Assembly: GCA_036936605.1 (NCBI GenBank)
Contig: JAUPFV010000001.1
Span: forward strand, 121,218,771 to 121,282,770
DNA: 64,000 nucleotides
Origin: Limnanthes douglasii subsp. nivea
Taxonomy: Eukaryota; Streptophyta; Magnoliopsida; Brassicales; Limnanthaceae
Reading direction: 5' to 3'
In this document: piece by piece, positions 13,701 to 24,350 of the stretch
Position numbering within the stretch: the first letter of the stretch is position 1
Layout: each line of letters begins with the position of its first letter
Notes under the pieces: model-generated
Told to the model about the DNA's origin: nothing
Databases searched by the model: none
The model's input: the letters and a program-made list of their open reading frames with translations, nothing else
Position numbers and translations under genes: made by a program

Positions 13701-14189
13701 ATACAAGTACGTGATGTCTAGAAGTCGACTATGTATGATGACTGTTTTTAGTTTTTGGAATTTTCGAATACATGTACGTGATATCTAGAAGTCGATTATG
13801 TATTTTTACACTAAATAACGAACTTAAAATCTGTGATCTTGGTGTGTATGATGATTTTTAAAATATTATTAAGTTTGTTTTAAGTAGATATGATGCGTTG
13901 GTTTGGGGAAAATTCAAATTAAGATATTGTTGTGGTGACATATAAAGTATTATCTTAGGTTGTTATGGTGTTTTAACTACTTTGGTTCAGTTGTTGATAG
14001 TTTGGATTTTCAACTGTTACCATTAATGTTGATGGTGTTGTTATTGGTAATAATGTAAGAGAAACCACTCAAGGTTTCTTTGAAGCTTCAAATGAAGATT
14101 TTATTTGTGAAGAAATTGGTTAAAGTTTTGGTGTTAATTTTAATTGTCACGAGAACAAATCATTTGCTATTGTTTGTTGAGTTAATGAA

Positions 14190-16205
14190 AGTAGTGGTGT
14201 TGGGCAAGTTTTTGAAGGGGGTGTAGTAGGTTTCAGATTAGTTATTAGTAGGTTGGCTTTACAAGAACCTTTTACTTTCCAATATTTGCATTATAATAAA
14301 CAAAATAACCTTTTTATTGCACAAAAAAATATATAAAGGGCTATCATTTGACCCTTTATGCTAAAAATGGTAAGTTCACTAGTTTTTTATTATTAAGAAG
14401 TACGTTGAACCTCATACTTGTGGGGATATTTTTTGCAAGAAAATAGAAAGAATTTATCATCAGATTTTATTGCGAACGAAATACATGATTGTGTTTAGAG
14501 GAATGTTGATGTTACAGCTACAAATGTGAAATTATTTTTTAAAAACGACTACGGTTTAGATATCTCTTACCGTATTTCATAGTTGTTTTTAGAGAAATCT
14601 AAGATGGTTGCATATGAAGATAGTTCTACTTTCTATAAACTACTTAAAGAGTTATTTCAAAACATTGAAGATTCTTGATAACAATGATTACATACTGAAG
14701 TATACTTTAAAACCAGCATCTTCGAGCGTTGTTTCGTAGCATTCAGTTTTTGCCTCCATGATTTCCATTTTTGTCGTCAAGTTTTATTTATTAATGGAAC
14801 TTTCTTAACGAGGAAATATAAAAGGGTGTTGCTATCTGCCATAGCCAAAGATGATAACAATAGTACGTTTTTGTTATATATTATTTTTATATTACAAAAC
14901 AAGTTATTTTTCTTATGTTAGAACCAAAAATGCAAAATCAAGCATAGACAAGATATCATAGATGCAAAACCGTTTATGATATATGCAAAACTAAAGATGA
15001 TCAGTATGAAAGATGCAAAACCTTACATAATTAATATGATAGATCTAAAACTTGGTGGTGTAATTCATATGATAGATGTGAAACTAGTTATAACCAGTTA
15101 TTGATGTGCCAACAGAATACGATAGATATTGATATATGTATAATCCAAATATATAAAAATTATTTATAATATATTTTCCATATAATTTTTACAGGTATCT
15201 TCCCTATTACATTTAATACTATTGGGGTTGAAGATAGTGAAAACTGGTTATATTTTTTGGAAATATTGACACCCCATTTGTCTGATTGACAAATCATATT
15301 TATTAGTGATCGTCATTTAGGTATTGTTAGTGCTTTATCTGCCTTATCTCCATATTTATATCATGCATACTCTATTTAGCATCTTATAAATAATTGACGT
15401 ATTATTTGAGTGGTACATCGACAATATTTAATTATATGATGGTTCACATGCTTAAAAGATGCGCATATGTTGCTAGTCATAATTTTTACATTCAATATAT
15501 GGAAAAATTTCTTAAACAAAGATGTCACAAGGTTGTTAGTTTTAGTGAGAATTTACCTTCCAACAAATTTGTTTGTGTTTTTTCATAAGTAAGAGGTGTT
15601 TTTATGGCTTCTACTCTATCTAAGTCTTTTATTAATCAAATCAAACAATTTTGTGGTTTGCCCTATACTGGAGTTAGTTGACAAGATTAGAATTTTATTA
15701 ATGAGTCAAACTTTGAGACGTTTTGCTGATGTTCAATGTTCGACTAGCAATTTGTGTTCTGAATTTAATAAAAAGTTTAAATACAATGTCAAACAAGGTC
15801 GTTCATGGATAGTTCATTCGTCTACTCCTCTTTTACACAAAGTGTTTTGTGATCTTGTTATGGTTGTTAATATTAGTGTATGCTTAGCTTTGTGGTGTGT
15901 GGCAATATGATTGTGTCCCATGCTCCAATGCTTCAACTACCATATTTTATATAGATTCGGACCCTATGAAATAGGTTGAGCTATGTTATTTTGTAAGCTC
16001 TTATAAGGAAACATATTCATATAACATAGTTGCATTTACTATTTTTGGTCAATCATGTACTTAACAATTTCTCCAGATATACTTTCTCCAGCTTTTGAAA
16101 AGGAGAAACAAATTCCATCTACAAGAAAATTAGGTACCCAAAATACAACGTGTTCTCGTTGTTTGAAATATAGTCATATTAGACAAACATGTGTAGACGT
16201 TTTGT
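14190..16205 (+). pseudogene. Mutator-like (MuDR) transposase relic
   Basis: The N-terminal MuDR DNA-binding part is visible from about 14,200: GQVFEGGVVGFRLVISRLAL, then FTFQYLHYNK and, in other frames, a PHTCGDIFCKK-like HxC block near 14,410. The MULE catalytic domain starts at about 14,780 with FINGTFLTRKYKRVLLSAIA followed by KDDNN; the family has VVDGTFL here, so the first catalytic Asp is now Asn. An intron of about 14,870-15,195 holds minisatellite units and ends in a good tttttacag acceptor. The next exon has EDSENWLYFLEILTPHLSD, then FISDRHLGIVSALSALSPY and LYHAYSI, the second catalytic Asp region. The part from 15,400 continues in shifting frames (LVDKIRILLMSQTLRRFADV). The C-terminal zinc knuckle CSRCLKYSHIRQTC is intact at 16,151-16,192. 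Stops and frameshifts exclude function. Confidence 0.85.
14930..15105 (+). repeat. Minisatellite array 2, inside a transposase intron
   Basis: About six units of the 'gatagatgcaaaac' family lie within the intron that splits the MULE catalytic domain. This places the repeat in transcribed but non-coding parts of the element. Confidence 0.7.
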
Positions 16206-16259
16206 AAGACCAGTGTAACTTTTTATACTTTTAGTTTTTTTCCGACTTTTTTTATCATA

Positions 16260-16740
16260 ATCACAATAGATGGATAACGACAGATGTGAAACTTGTTTTA
16301 TGATGCTTGATAGATGGGAAACTGGTTTGATTCATGATAGATGTGGGACGTATAATAATACATGTGGTGGTGGTGGTAGATATGAAGCTAAATCGTAACA
16401 AAAAAAAACAATGGTGGTGATAGATGTCAAATATTTTATAACGAAATATATTGGTTTGATAGATTCTAAACTTTTCATAAACAAAATACATTTGTTGGTT
16501 GTGATAGATATGAAACCTTACTAACCAATTATATGGGCTTGGTAGATGCTAAACCAGGTCATAACTAAATACATTTTTGGTGGTGATAGATGCGAAACCT
16601 ATCGTAACCAAAATACATAGGTTTGATAGATGTTAAACCTATAATTACTAAATATATTTTGGTTATGATAGATGCGAAACGTATCATAAGAACAATACAT
16701 GGGATTGTTAGATGTTAAACCAAGTAATGTGCTTGATAGA
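16260..16740 (+). repeat. Minisatellite array 3
   Basis: At least a dozen units with cores such as gatagatgtgaaac, gatagatgcgaaacc and gatagatgttaaacc, alternating with 'aaatacat(t/a)' spacers. It fills the spacer between the transposase and the minus-strand acidic gene. Confidence 0.85.
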
Positions 16741-16908
16741 TGAGTGCAAATAAATAAAGAGAAAAATAAAGCCATTCAAGTACGTTGAAATTCAACAAAC
16801 ACAAATTAAAAAAATAACTAAAAATAAATAAAAACGTAAACATAGAGAAACACATAAACAAAAAAAGTAAACAACAAACTTTTAATATATTTTTCTTGAA
16901 AATCTTCT

Positions 16909-17276
16909 TAGTCGGAATCTTCTTCATCATTTTCAGAATCTTTTTCCTCCTCTTGAGAGTCTTTTCCTTCAGACTTTTCTTCCTCCAACTCTTCATCATC
17001 TTCCTCTTCTTCAAATATATTATGTTTTTTCTTCCTTATTGAATGGACAGCAATAGGATCCTTATTTGGATCCTTCTCATGTTAAAAAGCTTTAAACTAG
17101 TTAGGAAAATAGTGTTTATGAGAAAAATAAGTAATGTCATCATCGTCAAAAGATGAAGAGTATTCTTCTGTTGTTGTTAGTTTCTAATTTTTCTTTATTT
17201 AAAGGGAAAAATATAGTGGCAATAACTCATTATAAATGGAATCGTCATTTGAAGAATAATCAACTAGAGGTGCCAT
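16909..17276 (-). pseudogene. Small acidic protein gene within the MULE
   Basis: On the minus strand an ATG at 17,276 starts MAPLVDYSSNDDSIYNELLP. After a few stops and frame changes, the reading resumes with a basic stretch (VHSIRKKKHNIF) and a strongly acidic tail (EEEEDDEELEEEKSEGKDSQ and on to NDEEDSD) ending in TAA at 16,909. The intact ancestor would have been roughly 110-120 residues with an acidic, presumably disordered C-terminus. I do not recognise a family. It lies between the transposase and Ulp1 genes and shares the Ulp1 strand, so it may be a third gene of the element or a last exon from an alternative transcript. Confidence 0.5.
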
Positions 17277-17574
17277 TTTTCAAATAACAATATTTTTTTA
17301 GTATGAAAAACTTAAAGTGTGAAATGAAATTTATAGTTAAAAAGTTCAGAACCATGTACATTAATTAATGCTTGTTTTTTGTGAATATTTGTAGCTATTG
17401 CACAGTAATCATTAGTATATCTACTTTTGTCAAATCATATAAGTAAATAATCAATCAAATGTTAGTTACTAATTTAAATTTTGATTGGAAAAATAGGTGA
17501 GTGGATGGTAACCTATATTAATTATAAAAATATAGAAATTTTATAAATATAAACTGCATGAAGAAAACTAATTA

Positions 17575-17820
17575 TACCATATGATGCAAAACTTGACCAA
17601 CAAAAATAACGATAGACTAGTGTGGAACCATGCCAACAAAAGTAATGATGGATGTGAAACCATGCCAACAAAAGTAACGGTATATGCAAAACCAAGCCAA
17701 CAAAAATAACGATATATGCAAAACCGTATTTTATATAAATGTGTTACATATGAATTAATGTAGATGATAGATGTAATATTGCATACGGATTCATGGTGAT
17801 AGATGCGATACATTTATAAA
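17575..17820 (+). repeat. Minisatellite array 4
   Basis: Units of the form 'accaacaaaaataacgata' followed by tatgcaaaacc or gatgtgaaacc, spaced about 32 bases; at least five consecutive copies at 17,600-17,730. It begins just 3' of the Ulp1-like gene. Confidence 0.85.
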
Positions 17821-18176
17821 ATAATTTAATTATGTAAAAAATGTATTGATTGTTAGCAAAAACTACAACAAACATTACAACAATATTAGAACAAACCATC
17901 CCAAAATCTGTTAATGTTGTCTTCATTAAGAAATAAGTAAAACATGTATGCCTTTCTTGTTGATGCAATGTTACGAGCTTTAGTAAGTTCAAGTCTTCTA
18001 TATAGAACATAATATTTTACGTACTCACATACCATTACACCACAGTCAAGTGTTCCTCTTTTTTGTTGAGGAATTTTTATTGGATATACTATTTTTATTT
18101 TTTATTCTGATGGTAATATATGTTTTCTTTGGAGGTACGGAAGCTGTAAGTCAAATGACATACAAATAAATTAGAT

Positions 18177-18179
<3 letters not shown>

Positions 18180-18209
<30 letters not shown>
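18180..18209. repeat. (TA)n microsatellite
   Basis: About 15 uninterrupted TA units in the intron before the last Ulp1 exon. Confidence 0.95.
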
Positions 18210-18211
<2 letters not shown>

Positions 18212-18834
18212 AATGATGATTCATTAGATGAGACACACTTATAAATTTTTACGTAGTTGTTTTTTATTTGATTTGAATGTTTTATCAATGGGTTTAGATT
18301 TAGAGTTGATTTATTTTCGATATCTATTATCAGTAATGTCCAATGGCCAATTGTCCTTCGTGTTCCTTGTGTTAGAAGTAAAACGAAGATATAACCTTCT
18401 ATGTGGCTGCATAGTTTATCGTCAACATAATGTGTTTTATCCATATTTTACTTTAGCAAGAGTTACATTGAATTAAAATTTAGAAACATTGTTTGTTTAT
18501 TAATTAATACATGTGTCACAAAAATATATAATTATTACCATTACGCTTCCAGCTATGGATCTTACTAGAGTAACTTCTCATGGAACATCAGAACCAGCAG
18601 GTGGTGGTGTTGATGATTTATAATCGGAGGGTCTTTTAGGTAGTTTATCAATTGAGTATTAAATTGTTAAGTAGAAGGTAGAAAGAGAAACTAGGTGTGC
18701 ATTTGTATTTAATATTTTTAGGAAAAGTTCAATATTTTTAATGAGGTTGCTTGGAATATTTATAGTTGTTTCTTTCTTAACCCATGGGCCGTATGGGTCA
18801 AATCTTATGATCGGGTCATAATATGAGTCCTCAG

Positions 18835-19262
18835 GCCTAGTAGACAAACTACTAGGTATGGAGTTGAGTCATGTTTCCACTCCCACTACTGTTCCCCTAT
18901 TGTCTTTTATTTGGTTTGTCTAACAATTCCTTCGGATATTATTGAGATAGTAGGAATTTTCTTCCAACAATATCTGAACTGATCATATCAGGCCCAGTAG
19001 ACAAGCTACTATGTATGCAGTTGAGTCATGGTTCCACTAATCCCTTCAGATATTATTGAGATTAGTAGGAATTTGCTTCCAACAATATCTGAACTGATCA
19101 TATCAGCCCAGTAGACAAGCTACTATGTATGCAGCTGACTCATGGTTCCACATCCACTACTTTTCCTTCATTATATTTTATTTGGTTTGTCTAAAAATCC
19201 CTTCAGATATTATTGAGATTAGTAGGAATTTGCTTCAAACAATATCTAAACTGATCAGGTGG
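18835..19262. repeat. Three tandem copies of a 113-157-bp unit with hairpins
   Basis: Units start at about 18,835, 18,991 and 19,105 with 'ccagtagacaagctactatg' or a close variant and end with 'caatatctgaactgatca'. The middle copy lacks about 45 bases present in the outer two (ttttatttggtttgtcta). Each unit carries an inverted repeat, cagatattattg versus caacaatatctg, able to form a stem. Located in an intron of the Ulp1-like gene. Confidence 0.85.
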
Positions 19263-19679
19263 TATTTGAAAATTACTTTTTTAAGGTACCAATATATATA
19301 ATCGTCGATTACCTATGTATTGTCAAAAGTGGAAGCTAAGATTTAGTTTACTTGTGTAATAAGAAGCAAGTAAAAAAAATTAAATTTAAATTTTACCTTA
19401 TAGTCGATCTCCTCTTCATATAATATCTCCATCACATTACTAACAAATAATATTAGATCATAGTCTTTTTGGAACTAACTATATTGTCGAATCTTCCACA
19501 TTTTCTCTTTTTGAATCATTTCTAATTTGTAGTGTTGGTTTATGTCAATTGCTTATATTAATTTTTTATAAATGGCCAATATTTTTGGTAATTTCCATGT
19601 AAATTTGATCATGGAGTTGATATTGAGTAGAATCCAAATATAATTCAAATGATGTTCTTTGTCTAATTCTTTCTGTAAA

Positions 19680-20135
19680 AATGCAAAACCAGTATATAAG
19701 TTAATTTACCATGCGGAACTCTGTAATGTGAAACCACGGCAACTATAATAGATGAGAAACAATATCATGAAAAACTAGTAAAACTATGATAGATGCGTAA
19801 CAATATATTATGCTAAACCATGACAACTATTATAGATGCAAGACGAGGATAACCGTGATAAATACAAAACGACATATTATGCTAAACCAGGATAACTACG
19901 ATAGATGCATAAAAAGTATAACTATGATAGATGAGAAACGATATATTATGATAAACCAAGACAACTATAATAATTGCTAAAACTTAGACAACGGTGATAG
20001 ATGAGAAACGATATCATGGTAAACCTGGGAAACTATGATAGATGCTAAACTAGGATAACTTTGATAGATGAGAAACAATAACATAGTAAACCGGGAAACT
20101 ATGATAGATGCTAAACCATATTATGAAAACCAGAT
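19680..20135 (+). repeat. Minisatellite array 5
   Basis: About 18 units built from 'aactatgatagatgcgaaac' and 'gatatattatgctaaacca', alternating in a higher-order pattern, in a large intron of the Ulp1-like gene. Confidence 0.9.
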
Positions 20136-20524
20136 AAATGAGAGATAGTTATATATGTGAGAAAATATTAAATATTAAAAAAATAATTAAAGATAAGAGA
20201 AAATATTAAAGATTAGATAGAAAGATTAAATATAAGAGAAAATAGTGTAGAGGAGAGGAAATGGTATCTATCCCTCTGAGTTGTGCAAGAACTAATTGGT
20301 CTCACGGGGATTGGGACAACTATCCAAACTCCAGCACTGACCAAGTGAGAAAGAAGATAATTCACTTACTTGTTTCTCGTGTAAAGCATTTTCAATCCAT
20401 AAATTTTTCTTCTCAAAAGCTGGATCCAAGTCACTGATTGTTAGCGTTTTAATTTTTTGGTCTTTAGTGTCATGATCCTTTACAAAAAAAATATATTAGT
20501 AATTCAAGACTAAATAATTATGCT

Positions 20525-20715
20525 TTTATGAAACCAAAGTAACTACGATAGATGCGAAACTAGAGTAACTACGAAAGATGCAAAACTAGAGTGACTATAA
20601 TAAATGTGAAATGCTTTTATGCTAAACCATGAGCAACTATGATAGATGTGGAACCAGAACCACTATCATAGATGATAAACGATATATTATGTTAAACCAT
20701 GGAAACAATAATATA
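20525..20715 (+). repeat. Minisatellite array 6
   Basis: Six or seven units such as 'aactacgatagatgcgaaac' and 'aactatgatagatgtggaac' in the intron just upstream of the 20,370-20,477 exon. Confidence 0.9.
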
Positions 20716-20845
20716 TCAAACATTAAATAAAATTATTATAATATTACAATATTTAAGTAAAAAATAAGATAATACATAAAAAATACATGTCTAAATACAT
20801 AGGTTATTTAAAGAGTTTATGTTAATTTTGAGTAATCTAGATCAC

Positions 20846-21740
20846 CTCTTTGTCCATAACAACAGATACTTCTGCACAATTTTGGGCCACTTCTGTTGCA
20901 CTAGAAACCTCATTATTTTCCCCATAACTTTAGCATTTAAAGTACGAACATCTTAGACCACATCTACCATAGAACAAAATTCTTTGTTTTCCACAACGAT
21001 GTAGGTGGAGTGTCTTGATTTTCGTGAACATCATTAGGATCCTGTTATTTTACAGTAACAGTAACATCAGGATTATGTCCTTTGACAACAACCATAGGTG
21101 AAACATCTTGGTTTTCAACACCAATATCAATAGGAATATGAGCATTTATATTTTTAATATCAACATTAGTATGAACATCCTGTTCTTTAACAGCAATAAT
21201 AACCTTATGATATTTTTCTGCACAACAACATTAGGTTTAGTGTCTTGCTTTTCAACACTAACATCAAGGTTCTCTTGTAGTGAAGTTGGATCTTATTTTT
21301 GCACAACAACAATAAGATTAACATGCGCCTCTTCCACACAGATTGGAACTTTAGATCAAGTTCTTTCATTCTAACATTAGGGCTCTCTTGTGGTTTAGGT
21401 GGATCTGTTTTTCCATAACAACATTAGGTGTAGTGTCCTGGTTTTTGGCACTAACAATAGGGTTTTCTACACAAACATCAACAAATTTATTCGGGTCATT
21501 GTGGGAGGGAGGCTTAGTTATATTGGAAGTAGGTTGTTGTACACTAATTTGTTGATTATCATGGCTTGTAATCACAACACGTGTTTTTTTATTTGGTGAT
21601 TTTTGGATTTTATTATATAATCTCATTTTCCTTTCATAAAGTTTTGGTTTTTTAGGTATTTTTCTAAGTTCATCCTTTGTGTATATTTTCAACATAGAAA
21701 GTTGAAGCTCCAACTCTGTTTCCATCTCTGCATCTGTTGT
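20846..21740 (-). other. Repetitive coding exon of the Ulp1-like gene
   Basis: Minus-strand exon beginning near METELELQLSMLKIYTKDEL, continuing with Lys-rich KKPKLYERKMRLYNKIQKSP, then a run of imperfect repeats of about 25-40 residues. Recognisable units are VSAKNQDTTPNVVMEK, DVSVEKQDTKPNVVVQK, DIGVENQDVSPMVVVKG and, most decayed, HENQDTPPT. The exon finishes GENNEVSSATEVAQNCAEVS followed by a GTGATC donor at about 20,845. Two or more frame changes interrupt it. This is a linker of the Ulp1-like protein expanded by internal coding repeats, unrelated in sequence to the intronic minisatellite. Confidence 0.65.
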
Positions 21741-21954
21741 ATTTGTCCCTTTAAGTTCATTTATCTTTTTTCTGAAATGAGCTTGTTTTTTTCAGTGAGT
21801 TTGGTTTTTGTATTACTGCAATTAGAAGTTTTCATTTTTTACGTTAAATTGCATTTTGCTCTATTCTATCCATTGTTGATAAGTTAATGCTCTGCTGGTG
21901 TTTAAGAGTTTTTTTAATCAACTTCAAAATAAATATGAAGTATTTTTAAATATG

Positions 21955-22280
21955 CAAACGTTTAAACTATGATAAATGTTAAAACATGTCAACAATGCAA
22001 AACCATTATAAAGATGATAAATACAAAACTTTAATAAAAATGATAGATGTAAAATATTCATAAAGATGATAGATGTGAAATTTTCATAAAAATAATAGAG
22101 TCGCAACGTTTATAAAGATGATAGAGGCGCGACGTTCATAAAGATGATAGATCCATAACGTTGTAAATGAGAAACCATTGAATATGAGAAACCATGTAAA
22201 AGATGTCAAACCTTCATAGGTATGATAGATGTACATCACTATAAACCATGATAGATGCACAAATATGATAAAAGGGAGAT
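21955..22280 (+). repeat. Minisatellite array 7
   Basis: About ten units with the spacing 'cataaagatgatagatg(t/c)(g/a)aaa', in another intron of the Ulp1-like gene. Confidence 0.85.
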
Positions 22281-23439
22281 TATTTACCTTTTGTTAGTAT
22301 ACTAATTTCTTCAGTATTCTCATTTCTACTATCAGATGGTACATTGTGTCAGCATTTTTATTTGAAGACTTTATTTATTTCAGATCTCCTTAGATACCTA
22401 AGAATCTGTGATACTGAATTTTTCTTTTTTAAAATAACTGCATGTTCTTTTTATACCAGCTTTTATTTGTTTAGAGGAGCCGTTTTTGTCGGTAAATTAT
22501 ATTGGGTAGCGATTTTCTTCTTCGAGTTGCAGTCGTTTTAGTCCTTGTAGCTTTTGGACGATCTTGAACAACATATTGATATATTCTTGTGTCCACATCA
22601 CTAGAATCATTTCAATCATAGGCTTGGTTCGTATCAAAATTTGCATCTATGTCTTTGTCGCTGCGATTAACTTGTGCACAATGAACACCGTTGGAACATC
22701 CCCTAAAATATGATCATGTTTTACCTACGGAGGAACATAATTACTTTGTTCGTTCTTTAAAAGAACATTTTTTCATTGTTCTATGGATTAATATTTTTGT
22801 CTTCTAAATCTTCTTTTGTATCTGGAACTCTCTTTTAAATTACTCTAATTTTGTTAGGTCCAATTCTTCTTCCATAACATATACTTTTTTAAAAAATATT
22901 CAAATATAAAGATATATCCACGTGAAAGCTAAACCAGACTAAAAACATAATGTGTAAATATACTTGTTAATCTCTGACCTCCTTTATGGCGTTAATCAAA
23001 TTCAATTTTGTTTTGCCTTCAATACCCAACCATTTAAAGCATCTCGGTATCTTGTCTTCAATTTCACTTTTTGACATATAGTTGTGTGTTTAATAAGGAA
23101 TGACTATATTTTAACAATATTTTAGATATAATTTTTTACTATTTTTAATTATAGTTAACATAAAACAAAAATATTAACCACTAATAGAGTAACACAACCA
23201 AATAATTTATCAGGTTTATTTTCATTATAAGGTTTACTGAATTCATCTGCTTCTCCCGGATTTATTTAGCCCAATAATAGTTGTTTATTTTGTCCAGGTC
23301 AACTATGTAATAGACCACTGTAGAGGCTAGTACACCTTCAAATATAGAGAAAAACAATGTTGAGCAGGCTAACATTACGAACAGTATTACAACATCTTTT
23401 ACTACATTCTCTCCAAGTGTTTTTACTGCTTTAAGCATC

Positions 23440-24300
23440 CTATAATAAATGCAGAATGATATATGTGTAACCAGTGAAACTACGATAGATGCAGAATGAT
23501 ATATTATGCAAAACCATGGAAAATATGAAACCAAGACAAATATAATCTTGATATCATTGGTTGTAAGGGGTAATAACGTTTGCCCTAATTTGAAAGCTTG
23601 TTTTTCATCATCATACTTTACTATTTTCTCTACAATCTAATCCTAATTTTCTTGTAAGACATATTTTTTCCAAAGATTGTATGCTTCATTTATGAGGGAA
23701 TAAATGGTTTTTTCCATCTTATAGATGTTCTGGTTTTATTTTTTCCTTTTTTATCTGTGTTATCAAGGCAAGGAGGCATGCCCTGAATAAACAAGATTTT
23801 TGAGGCATTTTTCTTGAATAAAATGAGAAAACCAGGTCAACTTTGATTGATGCGAAACTGAAATTATGCGAAACGAGATAATCATGATAGATACAAAATG
23901 TTAGATTATGCAAAACAAAATCAACTATGGTAGATGCGGAACAATATATGATGCTAAACCAGAACAACTATGTTAGATATGAAACGATATATTATGCGGA
24001 ATCAGGGAAACTATGGTAGACGCGGAATAATATATTATGCAAAATCATAACAATTATGATAGATGTGGAACGATATATTATGCTAAACTAGGTTAACTAT
24101 GTAACAAAACTTGGAACTGCATAAATGTTAAACCAAGTTAACTATGTAACAAAAATGGGAATTGCATAGATGTTAAAACAGACCAACTATGGTATATGCT
24201 AAATGATAGATGTTAAAACATGCCAACTATGATATATGCTAAATGATAGATGTTAAACTAGGTCAACTATAGATGAAGAGAAACAATATCATAGCAGTTT
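23440..24300 (+). repeat. Minisatellite array 8, right end of the MULE
   Basis: Two blocks, 23,450-23,545 and 23,840-24,300, of units such as 'gatatattatgctaaaccag' and 'aactatgttagatatgaaac'. All units run in the same + orientation as the other arrays, although the host gene here is on the minus strand. Confidence 0.9.
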
Positions 24301-24350
24301 TGATAGATGATAAATTTGGAATTTGTTTTGTAGTAATTATGTATGACTGC

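Larger units (their letters stand above)
17886..23717 (-). pseudogene. Ulp1-like (C48) cysteine peptidase gene of the MULE
   Basis: Multi-exon gene read from 23,717 down to TAA at 17,886. The first exon, 23,550-23,717, starts MEKTIYSLINEAYNLWKKYV and has FKLGQTLLPLTTNDIKIIFV, resembling the N-terminal DUF1985-like domain of transposon Ulp proteins. Exon 23,170-23,430 has GENVVKDVVILFVMLACSTL and later VVYYIVDLDKINNYYWAK, and 22,979-23,080 has IPRCFKWLGIEGKTKL. A basic linker lies at 22,450-22,700. A repetitive exon spans 20,846-21,740. A clean 108-bp exon, 20,370-20,477, has both splice signals. The catalytic domain has GHWTLLIIDIENKS near 18,340 (active-site His) and, in the last exon 17,886-18,143, PQQKRGTLDCGVMVCEYV with the expected Gln and catalytic Cys. 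The acidic residue after the His is probably Asn (LNLNPL). Family function is removal of ubiquitin-like (SUMO) modifiers. Several stops and frame changes make it a pseudogene, but decay is mild. Confidence 0.8.
12907..24350. mobile_element. Large decayed Mutator-like element with Ulp1 gene
   Basis: Composite region holding a MuDR-type transposase relic (+), a small acidic-protein gene (-), a multi-exon Ulp1/C48 peptidase gene (-) and arrays of a 25-31-bp degenerate minisatellite that fill introns and spacers. MULEs carrying Ulp1-like genes are known in plants (Kaonashi/KI-MULE type), which is what this layout resembles. The left subterminal part, about 13,130-13,425, is matched by an inverted copy at 41,030-41,360. 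I could not resolve the terminal inverted repeats or target duplication, so both outer borders are approximate: the left limit is set by the preceding element and the right by the last minisatellite units. Confidence 0.7.

Noticed and set aside
16715..17014. 99-codon Lys-rich minus-strand frame
   Set aside because: It is the wrong frame of the acidic-tail gene at 16,909-17,276; the acidic frame has the better start and ends in a stop at 16,909.
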